A stretch of DNA of 64,000 nt. It comes from Candidatus Zixiibacteriota bacterium (lineage in GTDB: Bacteria; Zixibacteria; MSB-5A5; WJJR01; JAJRUJ01). The position numbers and the translations under genes were made by a program. The stretch lies in NCBI GenBank assembly GCA_020051695.1, contig JAGVQM010000011.1, positions 62,001 through 126,000 on the forward strand, read 5' to 3'. Every line of letters starts with the position of its first letter. Position 1 is the stretch's first letter. Of the stretch, positions 28,915 to 36,526 are shown one piece after another. The notes beneath the pieces are model-generated. The model did not search any database and was not told where the DNA came from. It was given only the letters and a program-made list of their open reading frames with translations.

Positions 28915-29541
28915 ATGAATTGCTTTTATTGGATGACATCCATGGATTATGCCTGGATTCGGCAATGGCTAGAGACTTTTGCATTAGTCGCAACATTGGT
29001 GGTCGTTATAGTCTATACTATCAAGACCGCGAAAATCGCCAAAGCTCAAGAGGAAGAGGTTGGATTAAGGAAAAGGCCGGTAGTTTCATTTTGGCTTGAG
29101 CCTACAAACAAGCCGTCAGGTCTTCCTGATTTAGAACCTTACGTTGTCTGCAAAAATTATAGTCTTGTACACGCAAAAGCCCGAGTAAAATTAACGATAA
29201 TCCTTCCGAATCAGACTATCGAGTTCGAGCCTCCTGATCCATACTCAGGGACGCCCGTATGGCATATACAGGCAATGGGGCCCGGCGACATGAAATTTCG
29301 AGGTCACTTTCACTTTAAGGAACGATTAGGTGATGATAATTTGAGGGCAATGAGTGACGGAAGGGTCCGAGCGGAGCTTAGACTGGAATCGTGGGTGATC
29401 AATTACCACGATTCTGAGGACATGCTGTGGGAAAATAAAAATAGAAATCCTATATTAATCTGGTTGTGGGGCACAAAAAAGCATTGGATACCATACATAA
29501 CACCTAATGATTTACCTGAAAGGCTTTTTGACGTGGAATAG
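28915..29541 (+). CDS. Hypothetical membrane-anchored protein
   Basis: 208 residues, AT-richer than most neighbours. One N-terminal transmembrane helix (about 20-40: TFALVATLVVVIVYTI) is followed by a polar, charged stretch (KTAKIAKAQEEEV) and a soluble domain with beta-rich character (VKLTIILPNQTIEFEPP, RAELRLESWVINY). GGAGGGCATCGAAG precedes the ATG. I do not recognise the family; small proteins of this layout are common in accessory regions. It ends just before a strong terminator, so it is a single-gene unit placed directly to the right of the REP/RAYT block. Confidence 0.6.
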   Translation: MNCFYWMTSMDYAWIRQWLETFALVATLVVVIVYTIKTAKIAKAQEEEVGLRKRPVVSFWLEPTNKPSGLPDLEPYVVCKNYSLVHAKARVKLTIILPNQTIEFEPPDPYSGTPVWHIQAMGPGDMKFRGHFHFKERLGDDNLRAMSDGRVRAELRLESWVINYHDSEDMLWENKNRNPILIWLWGTKKHWIPYITPNDLPERLFDVE

Positions 29542-29552
29542 TCGCAACCCGT

Positions 29553-29580
29553 AACCAACCGGAACGGTGGGTTTTTTTTT
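29553..29580 (+). terminator. Rho-independent terminator
   Basis: AACCAACC (29553-29560) pairs with GGTGGGTT (29566-29573) with one A-G mismatch and a five-base loop, followed by nine T in a row. It ends the hypothetical gene 12 bases upstream. The remaining gap to 29791 holds a copy of the TGGCGCAC..GTACGCCA hairpin at 29761-29781 and no gene. Confidence 0.75.
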
Positions 29581-29791
29581 ATTGTCTACGCCTATGGTTC
29601 ATCCGGAGTACTATCCATAATTGAGCGTCGGTGGGCTGGCGTGGCCCCGGTCGAAAACCGGAGTTTCCAGGGAAGTCCCCCGAGGAAATGCGGATCACCG
29701 CTAGCTCGCTTCGCGATCCGGGGTCAGAGACCCCGGTCACGCAAATCCGATCCTTCATGTTGGCGCACGAGATGTACGCCAGCCACACCAA

Positions 29792-30133
29792 TCAGCTTTT
29801 GAATATCCCGATGCAATTGCCCGACGGATCGGTGAACATCGCAAACGAGCCGATGCCCGGAATAGGCGTGGGCGGGACTACCGCCGTGCCGCCCAAGTTT
29901 ACAGCTTTGTCCAGCGATTTTTGCAGATCGTCAACCTGGACATATAAGGTGACATAATTGGGGATATCACCCTGGGCTTTGAACAGCCCGCCGCCCAGCC
30001 CGCCGGGGTTGACCATCCCGTAGTTCATCGGGTTGTTATCGTCGATTTTCCAGTCGAACAATTTGGAGTAGAATTCTTTGGCCTTGGGGTAATCCTTGAC
30101 CGCGATTTCCCAGTGGACTATCGGATTCGGCAT
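29792..30133 (-). CDS. VOC (glyoxalase/bleomycin resistance) family protein
   Basis: 113 residues from the ATG at 30133, chosen because AGGAGGTTAGC precedes it; the frame is open 33 bases further. It shows the typical single-module pair of beta-alpha-beta-beta-beta units: IVHWEIAVKDYPKAKEFYSKL and VTLYVQVDDLQKSLDKAV, ending in FAMFTDPSGNCIGIF. Metal ligands of the family (His in HWEIAV and an acidic residue near the C-terminus) are only partly visible. Members include glyoxalases, dioxygenases and drug-binding proteins; the substrate is unknown. Confidence 0.88.
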   Translation of the reverse strand: MPNPIVHWEIAVKDYPKAKEFYSKLFDWKIDDNNPMNYGMVNPGGLGGGLFKAQGDIPNYVTLYVQVDDLQKSLDKAVNLGGTAVVPPTPIPGIGSFAMFTDPSGNCIGIFKS

Positions 30134-30258
30134 GCTAACCTCCTGTGCGAAAATGGGATGTATCATCTAATGTGTGTTGTCGTCTTCCTCGCCAATCCCC
30201 TGCCCCCCGGCCCGACTGTAATATACGACTAAAATGATTGATTTATTATGGCCCAGCA

Positions 30259-30291
30259 ATCATTTTGTTGGACGACACAAGCCAAAATGAT
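30259..30291. promoter_or_regulatory. Inverted repeat upstream of the DinB gene
   Basis: ATCATTTTG (30259-30267) and CAAAATGAT (30283-30291) form a perfect 9-bp dyad with a 15-base gap about 60 bases before the DinB-family start. It could be an operator. A further AAAATGATT occurs at 30232. Confidence 0.35.
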
Positions 30292-30349
30292 AACCCTGGG
30301 GAAAATATTTGCATATTGATTCGTAGAACAATAAACAGGTGGAGGCGGC

Positions 30350-30853
30350 ATGTTTATAACGATTGAAGAATTCATGGGCGCGTGGAAACAGCAGACAGAG
30401 GGCACGGGGAAAATCATGGCCGCGTTGACCGATGGCTCGTTGAAGCAGGCGGTGGCGAAGGACCATCGGACCCTGGCGCGAATTGCCTGGCATATTATTG
30501 GGAGTATTCCGGAGATGATGAATCGCACCGGGCTGGAAGTCAACTCGCCGAAAGAAAGCGATCCCATACCGACAAGCGCCGCAAAAATTAGAGAGGCCTA
30601 CGATAAGGCCGCTACGAAGCTGGCCGGCGAGGTTAAGGCGAAGTGGACCGATGCCACATTGCAGGTCGAGGACAACATGTACGGCATGACCTGGAAACGC
30701 GGTTTGACGCTGGGCATTCTGATGAATCATGAAATCCACCATCGCAGCCAGATGACCGTGTTGATGCGGCAAGCCGGGTTGAAAGTCCCGGGTGTGTATG
30801 GTCCGTCCAAAGAGGAATGGGTCAACTACAAAATGGAACCGCCGGCGGTGTGA
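30350..30853 (+). CDS. DinB family protein
   Basis: 167 residues of the DinB/YfiT four-helix-bundle fold. Metal-binding histidines are expected in LARIAWHIIGS and in NHEIHHRSQMTVLMRQAG, and all are present; the following PGVYGPSKEEW is the usual end of the family. These proteins use a Ni or Zn site for thiol-dependent transferase chemistry in known cases, or are of unknown function. GGTGGAGGCGGC before the ATG is a good binding site. It stands alone between palindromes. Confidence 0.88.
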   Translation: MFITIEEFMGAWKQQTEGTGKIMAALTDGSLKQAVAKDHRTLARIAWHIIGSIPEMMNRTGLEVNSPKESDPIPTSAAKIREAYDKAATKLAGEVKAKWTDATLQVEDNMYGMTWKRGLTLGILMNHEIHHRSQMTVLMRQAGLKVPGVYGPSKEEWVNYKMEPPAV

Positions 30854-30953
30854 ACCGCTATTCGGCGGCATCGCAAACCTCCGCCGTCGCAATCGATGTT
30901 AAGCCGGTTGCAGGGGAGGTCGCGCGTCGTCGGCAGTATAGAAAGATCGGCGC

Positions 30954-30978
30954 AGGGGCGGGTTTGAAACCCGCCCCT
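30954..30978. repeat. GC-rich palindrome
   Basis: AGGGGCGGGTTT (30954-30965) and AAACCCGCCCCT (30967-30978) form a near-perfect palindrome with a one-base centre. There is no T-run, so it is a repeat unit rather than a terminator. Confidence 0.55.
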
Positions 30979-31021
30979 ACTTGACGATATGTAGTAGAAT
31001 TATGCGGTGAGGATATACAGC

Positions 31022-31813
31022 GTGGATTTCACCAAGAAACGAGTACTAGGCCGGACCGGTCTGGAAGTAAGCAGACTCGGCTTGGCGAGTGGGTATGGTA
31101 TTCCGGCCGCGGGTGTGGAGCGGGCGTTCCATGAATACGGCATCAACTATTTCTACTGGAGTACGCCGCGCCGGTCAGGCATGCGGGACGGTTTGCGCAA
31201 CCTGGTCAAAGCCAATCGTGAAAATATCGTTATCGTCCTCCAGACCTATGATCATCTCGGTCTCACCATTAGACGTTCGGTGATCAAGGGATTGAAAACG
31301 CTGGGGACCGACCATGTCGATGCGGTCTTGCTGGGCTGGCATAACCGGCGGCCGTTCAAGAAAATTATCGATGAGGCGCTGGTACTCAAAGAGCAGGGAT
31401 TGATTCGGTTTATCGCGATGTCGGGGCATAGCCGCAGTTACTTCGGCAAGATCGCGCAGACGAATGATCCGCCGGTCGACATTTTCATGCTGCGCTATAA
31501 TGCCGCGCATACCGGCGCGGAGGAGGATATCTTCCCGCACCTGCCGAAGGATAATTGTCCGGGCGTGACAATCTATACCGCGACCCGCTGGGGCAAGCTG
31601 CTCAATCCGAAGAAAATGCCGGCTGATGAAAAACCGCTGAGCGCGGCCGAATGCTATCGTTTCGTGTTATCCAATCCACACGTTGATCTATGCATGATGG
31701 GGTCGAAAAACGAACAACAGATGCTCGAGGGGCTTATCGCTCTGCAGCAGGGGCCGCTTTCACCGGAGGAAATGGCGCATATTCGGAAGATTGGGGAGTA
31801 TGTGCACGGGTAG
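31022..31813 (+). CDS. Aldo/keto reductase family protein with altered catalytic tetrad
   Basis: 263 residues from GTG 31022, which has GAGG nine bases upstream (GTG 31007 is an alternative). The N-terminus VLGRTGLEVSRLGLAS and the TIM-barrel order follow aldo/keto reductases. However, the expected Asp-x4-Tyr motif reads GINYFYWSTPRR and the Lys position reads VIVLQTYD, while the His is kept in LLGWHN. Three of four catalytic residues therefore differ by my alignment. The C-terminal cofactor region GSKNEQQMLEGL is normal. It may still bind NADP(H) with other chemistry. Confidence 0.8.
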   Translation: MDFTKKRVLGRTGLEVSRLGLASGYGIPAAGVERAFHEYGINYFYWSTPRRSGMRDGLRNLVKANRENIVIVLQTYDHLGLTIRRSVIKGLKTLGTDHVDAVLLGWHNRRPFKKIIDEALVLKEQGLIRFIAMSGHSRSYFGKIAQTNDPPVDIFMLRYNAAHTGAEEDIFPHLPKDNCPGVTIYTATRWGKLLNPKKMPADEKPLSAAECYRFVLSNPHVDLCMMGSKNEQQMLEGLIALQQGPLSPEEMAHIRKIGEYVHG

Positions 31814-31823
31814 CGTGGGATCC

Positions 31824-31890
31824 GTGGCACGGGCATCTTCCGCCAAAGGCGGACAAGTGCCCATGCGCATGGTCGATACGCCCATGCCAC
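31824..31890. repeat. GTGGCAYGGGC element, long form
   Basis: 67 bases with terminal inverted repeats GTGGCACGGGC / GCCCATGCCAC and an inner hairpin CCGCCAAAGGCGG. The same element is at 56969-57035, a shorter form without the inner hairpin at 53835-53883, and a fragment at 53666-53686. The rest of the gap to 32031 holds a TGGCGCAC..GTACGCCA hairpin at 31968-31988 and no gene. Confidence 0.75.
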
Positions 31891-32031
31891 CATGGATGCA
31901 TTGGGCAGGTTCGTACGTCAGTGCCGCGGCGGGGGACGCCGACCGATGAAAGATCATTGTCATTTGATGGCGCACGAGACGTACGCCATCCACAGAATAC
32001 TATAACCAAAATTCCCCGAACATCAAGACAC

Positions 32032-32604
32032 TCACTGCATCTTTTGCACCTGTTTATATCGAAAACAACTTATCAGATGATCGTTGACCATCCCGGTGGC
32101 CTGCATGTGTGCATAGCAGATCGTCGGGCCGACAAATTTGAACCCGCGCTGTTTTAGATCATGGCTCATGGTTTCAGCTTCAGGGGACAACGGCGGAATC
32201 TCTCGAATGGTTTTCCAACGGTTGACAATCATCCGGCCATTGGTGAATTGCCAGATATACTTGTCGAAACTGCCGAATTCCCGCTGCACCTGCAAAAACG
32301 CCCGGGCGTTCGTGACGGTTGCTTCGATCTTCAGCCGATTGCGGATGATCCCGGCATCCTGCAGGAGCTTGTCGATTTTCGTCTGCCGGTAACGAGCAAT
32401 CCTGGCCGGATCAAAACGATCGAACGCCTTACGGAAATTTTCGCGTTTGTTTAATATCGTTGACCAGCTTAACCCCGCCTGCATCCCCTCGAGGACGAGA
32501 AATTCAAAAAGCTTCTGCTCGTCATGCAGGGGCACCCCCCATTCCGTATCATGATAGGCCAGCATCAGGGGATTATCGGCCGGCCAGGGGCAGCGGGTTT
32601 TCAT
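32032..32604 (-). CDS. tag: DNA-3-methyladenine glycosylase I
   Basis: 190 residues, standard length for Tag. It removes 3-methyladenine from alkylated DNA in base excision repair. Family signatures are MKTRCPWPADNPLMLAYHD, TEWGVPLHDEQKLFEFLVL, GMQAGLSWSTILNKRENF and GFKFVGPTICYAHMQATGMV. The zinc-binding Cys/His set (Cys near the N-terminus, two His and a Cys-equivalent near the C-terminus) is largely present. GGGAG lies seven bases before the ATG. The Fe-S membrane protein gene ends 51 bases upstream. Confidence 0.95.
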   Translation of the reverse strand: MKTRCPWPADNPLMLAYHDTEWGVPLHDEQKLFEFLVLEGMQAGLSWSTILNKRENFRKAFDRFDPARIARYRQTKIDKLLQDAGIIRNRLKIEATVTNARAFLQVQREFGSFDKYIWQFTNGRMIVNRWKTIREIPPLSPEAETMSHDLKQRGFKFVGPTICYAHMQATGMVNDHLISCFRYKQVQKMQ

Positions 32605-32655
32605 AGTGCAACTCCCATCTTGTGGTCAATTTGCCTTGCGATGGGTCGGTAAAAA

Positions 32656-34491
32656 TCATCCCAGTCGTTCAGCAACATACTGCGCGATGTCTTTGACCTG
32701 CACATCCTCGACATCTTTAACCGCCAGCGCATCACGCAGCATGATCGGGCAAAACGGGCAACCCGCCGCAATTTCTTTGGCCCCGGTTGCCAGCAGCTCC
32801 TCGGTCCGTTTATGCGGTACGCGTTCGCCCTGGTTTTCCTCATTAAACAACTGTGCGCCGCCGGCGCCGCAACAGAACGATGTCTCCCGTGTCCGCCGGG
32901 GTTCCAGAATATTCACACCTGCCGAGCGCAACACCGAACGCGGCGCGTCGCAGCCGGCCTTGCCCTCGTACCGTGACAGGTAGCACGGGTCGTGATAGAC
33001 CGCGCAGGTGCCGTTACCGCCGGTCAGCTGGAGCTTGCCCGAGGCGAGCAGTTCTTCGATAAACAGCGCATGATGGACAACACGGATATTCGCGTTTAAG
33101 CCGAGTTGGGTATATTCGGTCAATGTGCGCAGGCAATGCGGGCAGGTGGTGACGATGGTTGTCGGGTTGGCGGCATTAAGCGCCTCGATATTTTCCAGGG
33201 CCAGTTCCTGAAATTGATACTCATTTCCGGCGCGGCGGGCGGCATCGCCGGTGCATTTTTCCTCGCGCAGCACACCCCAGCCGACCCCGGCGGCGCTGAG
33301 GATTTTGGTGAAGGCCAGCGACACCTGCCGATATTGCACGTCATAGCGGGCTAGACACCCCATCCAGTACAACACCTCCTGGCCGTCATACGATGGGTAT
33401 TCGTGCGTATCGAGAAATTCCTCGGCCTGGTTTTGGGTATACCCCCACGGGTTGCCGTTGCGTTCGAGGTTTTTCATCAACGCGGTCATCGGCTCGGGGA
33501 ATTCGCCCTCGGCTCCAAGGCCGCGCCGCAGTTCGAGGATCGGGACTACCTGATCGATCCCCACCGGACATTGGTAGGTGCAGGCGCCGCATGTCGTGCA
33601 CTGCCAGATGGCTTCGACCGGCAGGATTTCGTCGGTCAACACGCCCGCATCGGCCGGTTTAGTCAAATACCCCTGCCGTAAATCGAGCATGAGTTGCTTG
33701 GGGTTGAGTACCTTGCCGGTCTGGTAGGCCGGGCAGTTGTCCTGGCAGCGGCCGCATTCCACGCAGGTAAACGCCCCTAGCGCGGTGTGCGTCGAGAGGT
33801 CCTTCAACGCCACTGCACCGAATTCCTCGGCTTCAAAATCGAGCGGCCTGACATCGGCCAGGCGGAACGACTTGGTGAATGTGGTCAGCGGCGAAAATAC
33901 CAGGTGCAGGTGTTTACTGTGCGGGATCAGTGCGGCGAAGGCCAGGATCGTCATCGTGTGCACCCACCAGTTGATTTTGTACGCCGGGGAGTCCGGCGGG
34001 AACAGGTGAATGCCGAAAAGGTAGGTCAGCATCAATATCGTAATGAATACCGCCACAATCCCGGATGTCGCCGACAGATGCTTGCCCAATGCCTCGGGAC
34101 GCATAACAAACCGCCGAAAGGCCAGATAGAGAATGCCCATCAACACCAGCACCGACCACAGCGAGACTACCTGTGAGACAATTCGGAAAACCACGCCATG
34201 CCCTAAAAGCGAAAAACCGAAACCCTCGGCAAAGTGGTGCAAGGTGGCGGGAATATAAAATATAAAGCCCCAGAACACCAGGGCATGCATGAACCCCGGC
34301 ACCCGCCGCTGGGAAATCACCGTACTCTGGAACACGACTTCAGCGAACCAACGCCCCAACCGCCGCCCGAAATCATCAAAAGCCAGCGTGCTTTTGCCGG
34401 AGGTGATCAAGTCAATACGCTTTTTGACCGGCAGCCAGAAGGCCACAGCAGCCGCCACAATTAATACTGCCAGAATAATCGCTTCAATCAT
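32656..34491 (-). CDS. Membrane (Fe-S) oxidoreductase, EtfQO/HdrD-like
   Basis: 611 residues. The N-terminal third has about five to six transmembrane helices with His residues suited to heme b, as in the NarI/cytochrome b-type domain (MHALVFWGFIFYIPATLHHF). Two 4Fe-4S motifs follow (CVECGRCQDNCP about 265, CTTCGACTYQCP about 320), then two CCG domains (GCLARYD..CTGDAARRAG..CPHC and DPCYLSRYEG..CCGAGGAQ..CPFC) of the HdrB/HdrD/GlcF type. Such fusions pass electrons from ETF or an acyl-CoA/2-hydroxyacid dehydrogenase to menaquinone. No etfAB genes are adjacent, so the electron donor is not known. Confidence 0.9.
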   Translation of the reverse strand: MIEAIILAVLIVAAAVAFWLPVKKRIDLITSGKSTLAFDDFGRRLGRWFAEVVFQSTVISQRRVPGFMHALVFWGFIFYIPATLHHFAEGFGFSLLGHGVVFRIVSQVVSLWSVLVLMGILYLAFRRFVMRPEALGKHLSATSGIVAVFITILMLTYLFGIHLFPPDSPAYKINWWVHTMTILAFAALIPHSKHLHLVFSPLTTFTKSFRLADVRPLDFEAEEFGAVALKDLSTHTALGAFTCVECGRCQDNCPAYQTGKVLNPKQLMLDLRQGYLTKPADAGVLTDEILPVEAIWQCTTCGACTYQCPVGIDQVVPILELRRGLGAEGEFPEPMTALMKNLERNGNPWGYTQNQAEEFLDTHEYPSYDGQEVLYWMGCLARYDVQYRQVSLAFTKILSAAGVGWGVLREEKCTGDAARRAGNEYQFQELALENIEALNAANPTTIVTTCPHCLRTLTEYTQLGLNANIRVVHHALFIEELLASGKLQLTGGNGTCAVYHDPCYLSRYEGKAGCDAPRSVLRSAGVNILEPRRTRETSFCCGAGGAQLFNEENQGERVPHKRTEELLATGAKEIAAGCPFCPIMLRDALAVKDVEDVQVKDIAQYVAERLG

Positions 34492-34678
34492 CGGTCAGTT
34501 CCTCGTTTCGCTCGTGCGCCAACGGGCTTCCTGCCAACATTCGGGGCAGGCAGTCAGCCGGGCCGCCCGGCACGTTATATAACATTTCACCGGGGACCCG
34601 GAAACTGCAAAGTGTGTCAATTCCGTGCCGGTTCGAGCGAGCTTGTCCAACGGAAATGCGCAACATGCAACGATCTTG

Positions 34679-34930
34679 TTATTTCGCCAGGTTATGCCGT
34701 CCGCCGAACTGCTCGATCAGACGATAAAAGCGGGCTTCGTAAATGAGGGTATACGTATCCATTTGGTCGGGGATGAGCTTTTCCGCTTCGCGGCGGGTGG
34801 TGATCAGCAGTTCATCGCGCGCGGTCTCGGTCAGCGGCACATTGGCCAGCAGGAAAGCCGTGCGATCGACCAGCTTGCGCAGTGCCTCCAGTTTATCATC
34901 CTCTGACTGACAGTCCGGCACGGTGTTCAT
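34679..34930 (-). CDS. Small conserved-looking hypothetical protein
   Basis: 83 residues from the ATG at 34930 with AGAGGCACCA upstream. It is charged and mostly helical (DDKLEALRKLVDRTAFLLA, ARDELLITTRREAEKLI, ARFYRLIEQFGGRHNL), with no signal or membrane segment. It follows dprA after 23 bases on the same strand and is probably the last gene of that operon. The family is not recognised. Confidence 0.6.
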   Translation of the reverse strand: MNTVPDCQSEDDKLEALRKLVDRTAFLLANVPLTETARDELLITTRREAEKLIPDQMDTYTLIYEARFYRLIEQFGGRHNLAK

Positions 34931-34953
34931 TGGTGCCTCTGGCTTCGGATTTA

Positions 34954-35820
34954 CTAGAGGTAATTGAGTACCCAGTCCGCGCACTTTTTTTCCTCGACGA
35001 TTACGCCACCGAGGGCTTTGAGTTGTCCGAGCTGGGGAATTCTGGCGCGTTCGACAACAAACACCGGTTTGCCCTGTTGGTGGGCGCGCGTGGCGGCATC
35101 CATGGTCCCGGTGGAGGATTCATGCACCTGGACGATCAGTACCGCATCGGCCAACCCCACGACGATCCGGTTACGGGCCATCAGCCGGCCGACTGCGACC
35201 CTGGTCGAGGGATGATATTCCGACAGGACCACGCCGTTTTCGGCAATCTGCCCGGCCAGCATACTGTTTTCGGGCGGATACATCTGAGCGAAGCCGCAGC
35301 CCAGGACGCCCCATGTTGTCCCTGCGGCCTGCAACGCCCCGACATGTGCCGCCGCGTCGATCCCCCGGGCCAGGCCTGAAACTATCACTGCACCGCGACC
35401 GGCGATTTCCTCGCTTAATTTTTCAGTCTGCAGGATGCCGGCGGCATCTGCTTCATGCGTCCCGACAATCGCCACGACCGGCCCGTCAATATTGGTCATT
35501 TTGCCGCGGGCAAACAAGACAGATGGCGGATCACCGATTCTGGCCAGCCGTGCCGGGTAGTTTTTGTCGAGGAAGGTGATAATATCGATGTTCTGCTCAT
35601 CAAGGCCGATCAGCTGCTCCTGCGTTTCGTCCTGGTGTTTTCGGCCTTCGATGATGCGCTCGATTATTTTGTCGCCGATTCGCGGGATCTGGGCCAATTC
35701 CTCGGGTTCCGCTTCCCAGATCGCTTCGGGTGAGCAGAAATGCCGCAAGAGCGCCTGCATCGTGCGGGGGCCGACTTTCCCCGCTTCCTTCAGGTTATAA
35801 ATGATTGCCCGATCATCCAT
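34954..35820 (-). CDS. dprA: DNA processing protein DprA
   Basis: 288 residues. An N-terminal helix-hairpin-helix part (about 1-65: AGKVGPRTMQALLRHFCSP, IPRIGDKIIERI) precedes the Rossmann-like DprA domain with VAIVGTHEADAAG, VSGLARGIDAAAHVGAL and GCGFAQMYPPEN. DprA binds incoming single-stranded DNA and loads RecA during natural transformation. The final winged-helix domain found in longer members is absent. It sits seven bases behind a comF-like gene, giving a small competence-related group, while pilT at 45 kb would provide retraction of a DNA-uptake pilus. Confidence 0.93.
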   Translation of the reverse strand: MDDRAIIYNLKEAGKVGPRTMQALLRHFCSPEAIWEAEPEELAQIPRIGDKIIERIIEGRKHQDETQEQLIGLDEQNIDIITFLDKNYPARLARIGDPPSVLFARGKMTNIDGPVVAIVGTHEADAAGILQTEKLSEEIAGRGAVIVSGLARGIDAAAHVGALQAAGTTWGVLGCGFAQMYPPENSMLAGQIAENGVVLSEYHPSTRVAVGRLMARNRIVVGLADAVLIVQVHESSTGTMDAATRAHQQGKPVFVVERARIPQLGQLKALGGVIVEEKKCADWVLNYL

Positions 35821-35827
35821 TGGTCTG

Positions 35828-36526
35828 TCACAATCCCCGGCGAAGCCCGCGCACCGCAGTGAACGCGAACGGCAGGACTTTCCCGCCCCCGGCCTCTTGG
35901 AGCGCCCGTCGTAACTCGGCCAGGGTATGACCCGACCGGCTCAGGTCATCAATGAGCAAAGCCCGTTTCCCGACGATGTGCCGTTTCTTATTTTGCGCCA
36001 CTTTAAACACTGCGCTGATATTGGTTCTTCGGGCTTGAAACGACGGCAGTTCTTTTTGCGGCAGGCAAAGCCGCGTTCGCACGAACAGGTCGTTGACTAC
36101 CGGTTTGCCGATTGTCTCGCCCAGTTTTTCGCCCAGCCAGCGCGAGGGCGAATATTCGCGGAAGACCGGCGAGGACGGCGCCGGGATCACACACTCAAAG
36201 CCGTCTATGGTTTGCTGTTCATTGAGCAAACGGGCCGCGGCGAAAACCAGCTGCCAGCCGGCGTCAAGATCATCGCGATACTTGAACCGCCACACTGCCA
36301 GCCCTACCGGAGTGCGACCGGTCCACCGCCGTTTGCGGCGGTAATAATCAAGTGCCTGTCCGGAGGACACCGGCTGGGGCAGGGGTACACCGGTCGCTTG
36401 AGGAAGACAATCGCAATCGGGCGGCATTGGCCGGGTTTCCGGCGACGTTTCATATCCCGCCACCCAGCGAGTCCACATCTCACGCCCGGCGCGTTGCCAC
36501 CGGGCCAGTGTCCGTTGCTTCAACAT
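35828..36526 (-). CDS. ComF-like phosphoribosyltransferase-fold protein
   Basis: 232 residues from the ATG at 36526. The C-terminal half has the type I phosphoribosyltransferase core: VIPAPSSPVFREYSPSRWLG, FQARRTNIS, and the PRPP-type loop RALLIDDLSRSGHTLAE. This is the layout of ComF/GntX proteins, although the usual N-terminal zinc cluster is not present; one Cys pair (DCDCLP) is seen at about 38. ComF supports DNA uptake. Its start overlaps the stop of the Memo-AMMECR1 gene by one base (TGATG), so translation is likely coupled. Confidence 0.8.
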   Translation of the reverse strand: MLKQRTLARWQRAGREMWTRWVAGYETSPETRPMPPDCDCLPQATGVPLPQPVSSGQALDYYRRKRRWTGRTPVGLAVWRFKYRDDLDAGWQLVFAAARLLNEQQTIDGFECVIPAPSSPVFREYSPSRWLGEKLGETIGKPVVNDLFVRTRLCLPQKELPSFQARRTNISAVFKVAQNKKRHIVGKRALLIDDLSRSGHTLAELRRALQEAGGGKVLPFAFTAVRGLRRGL

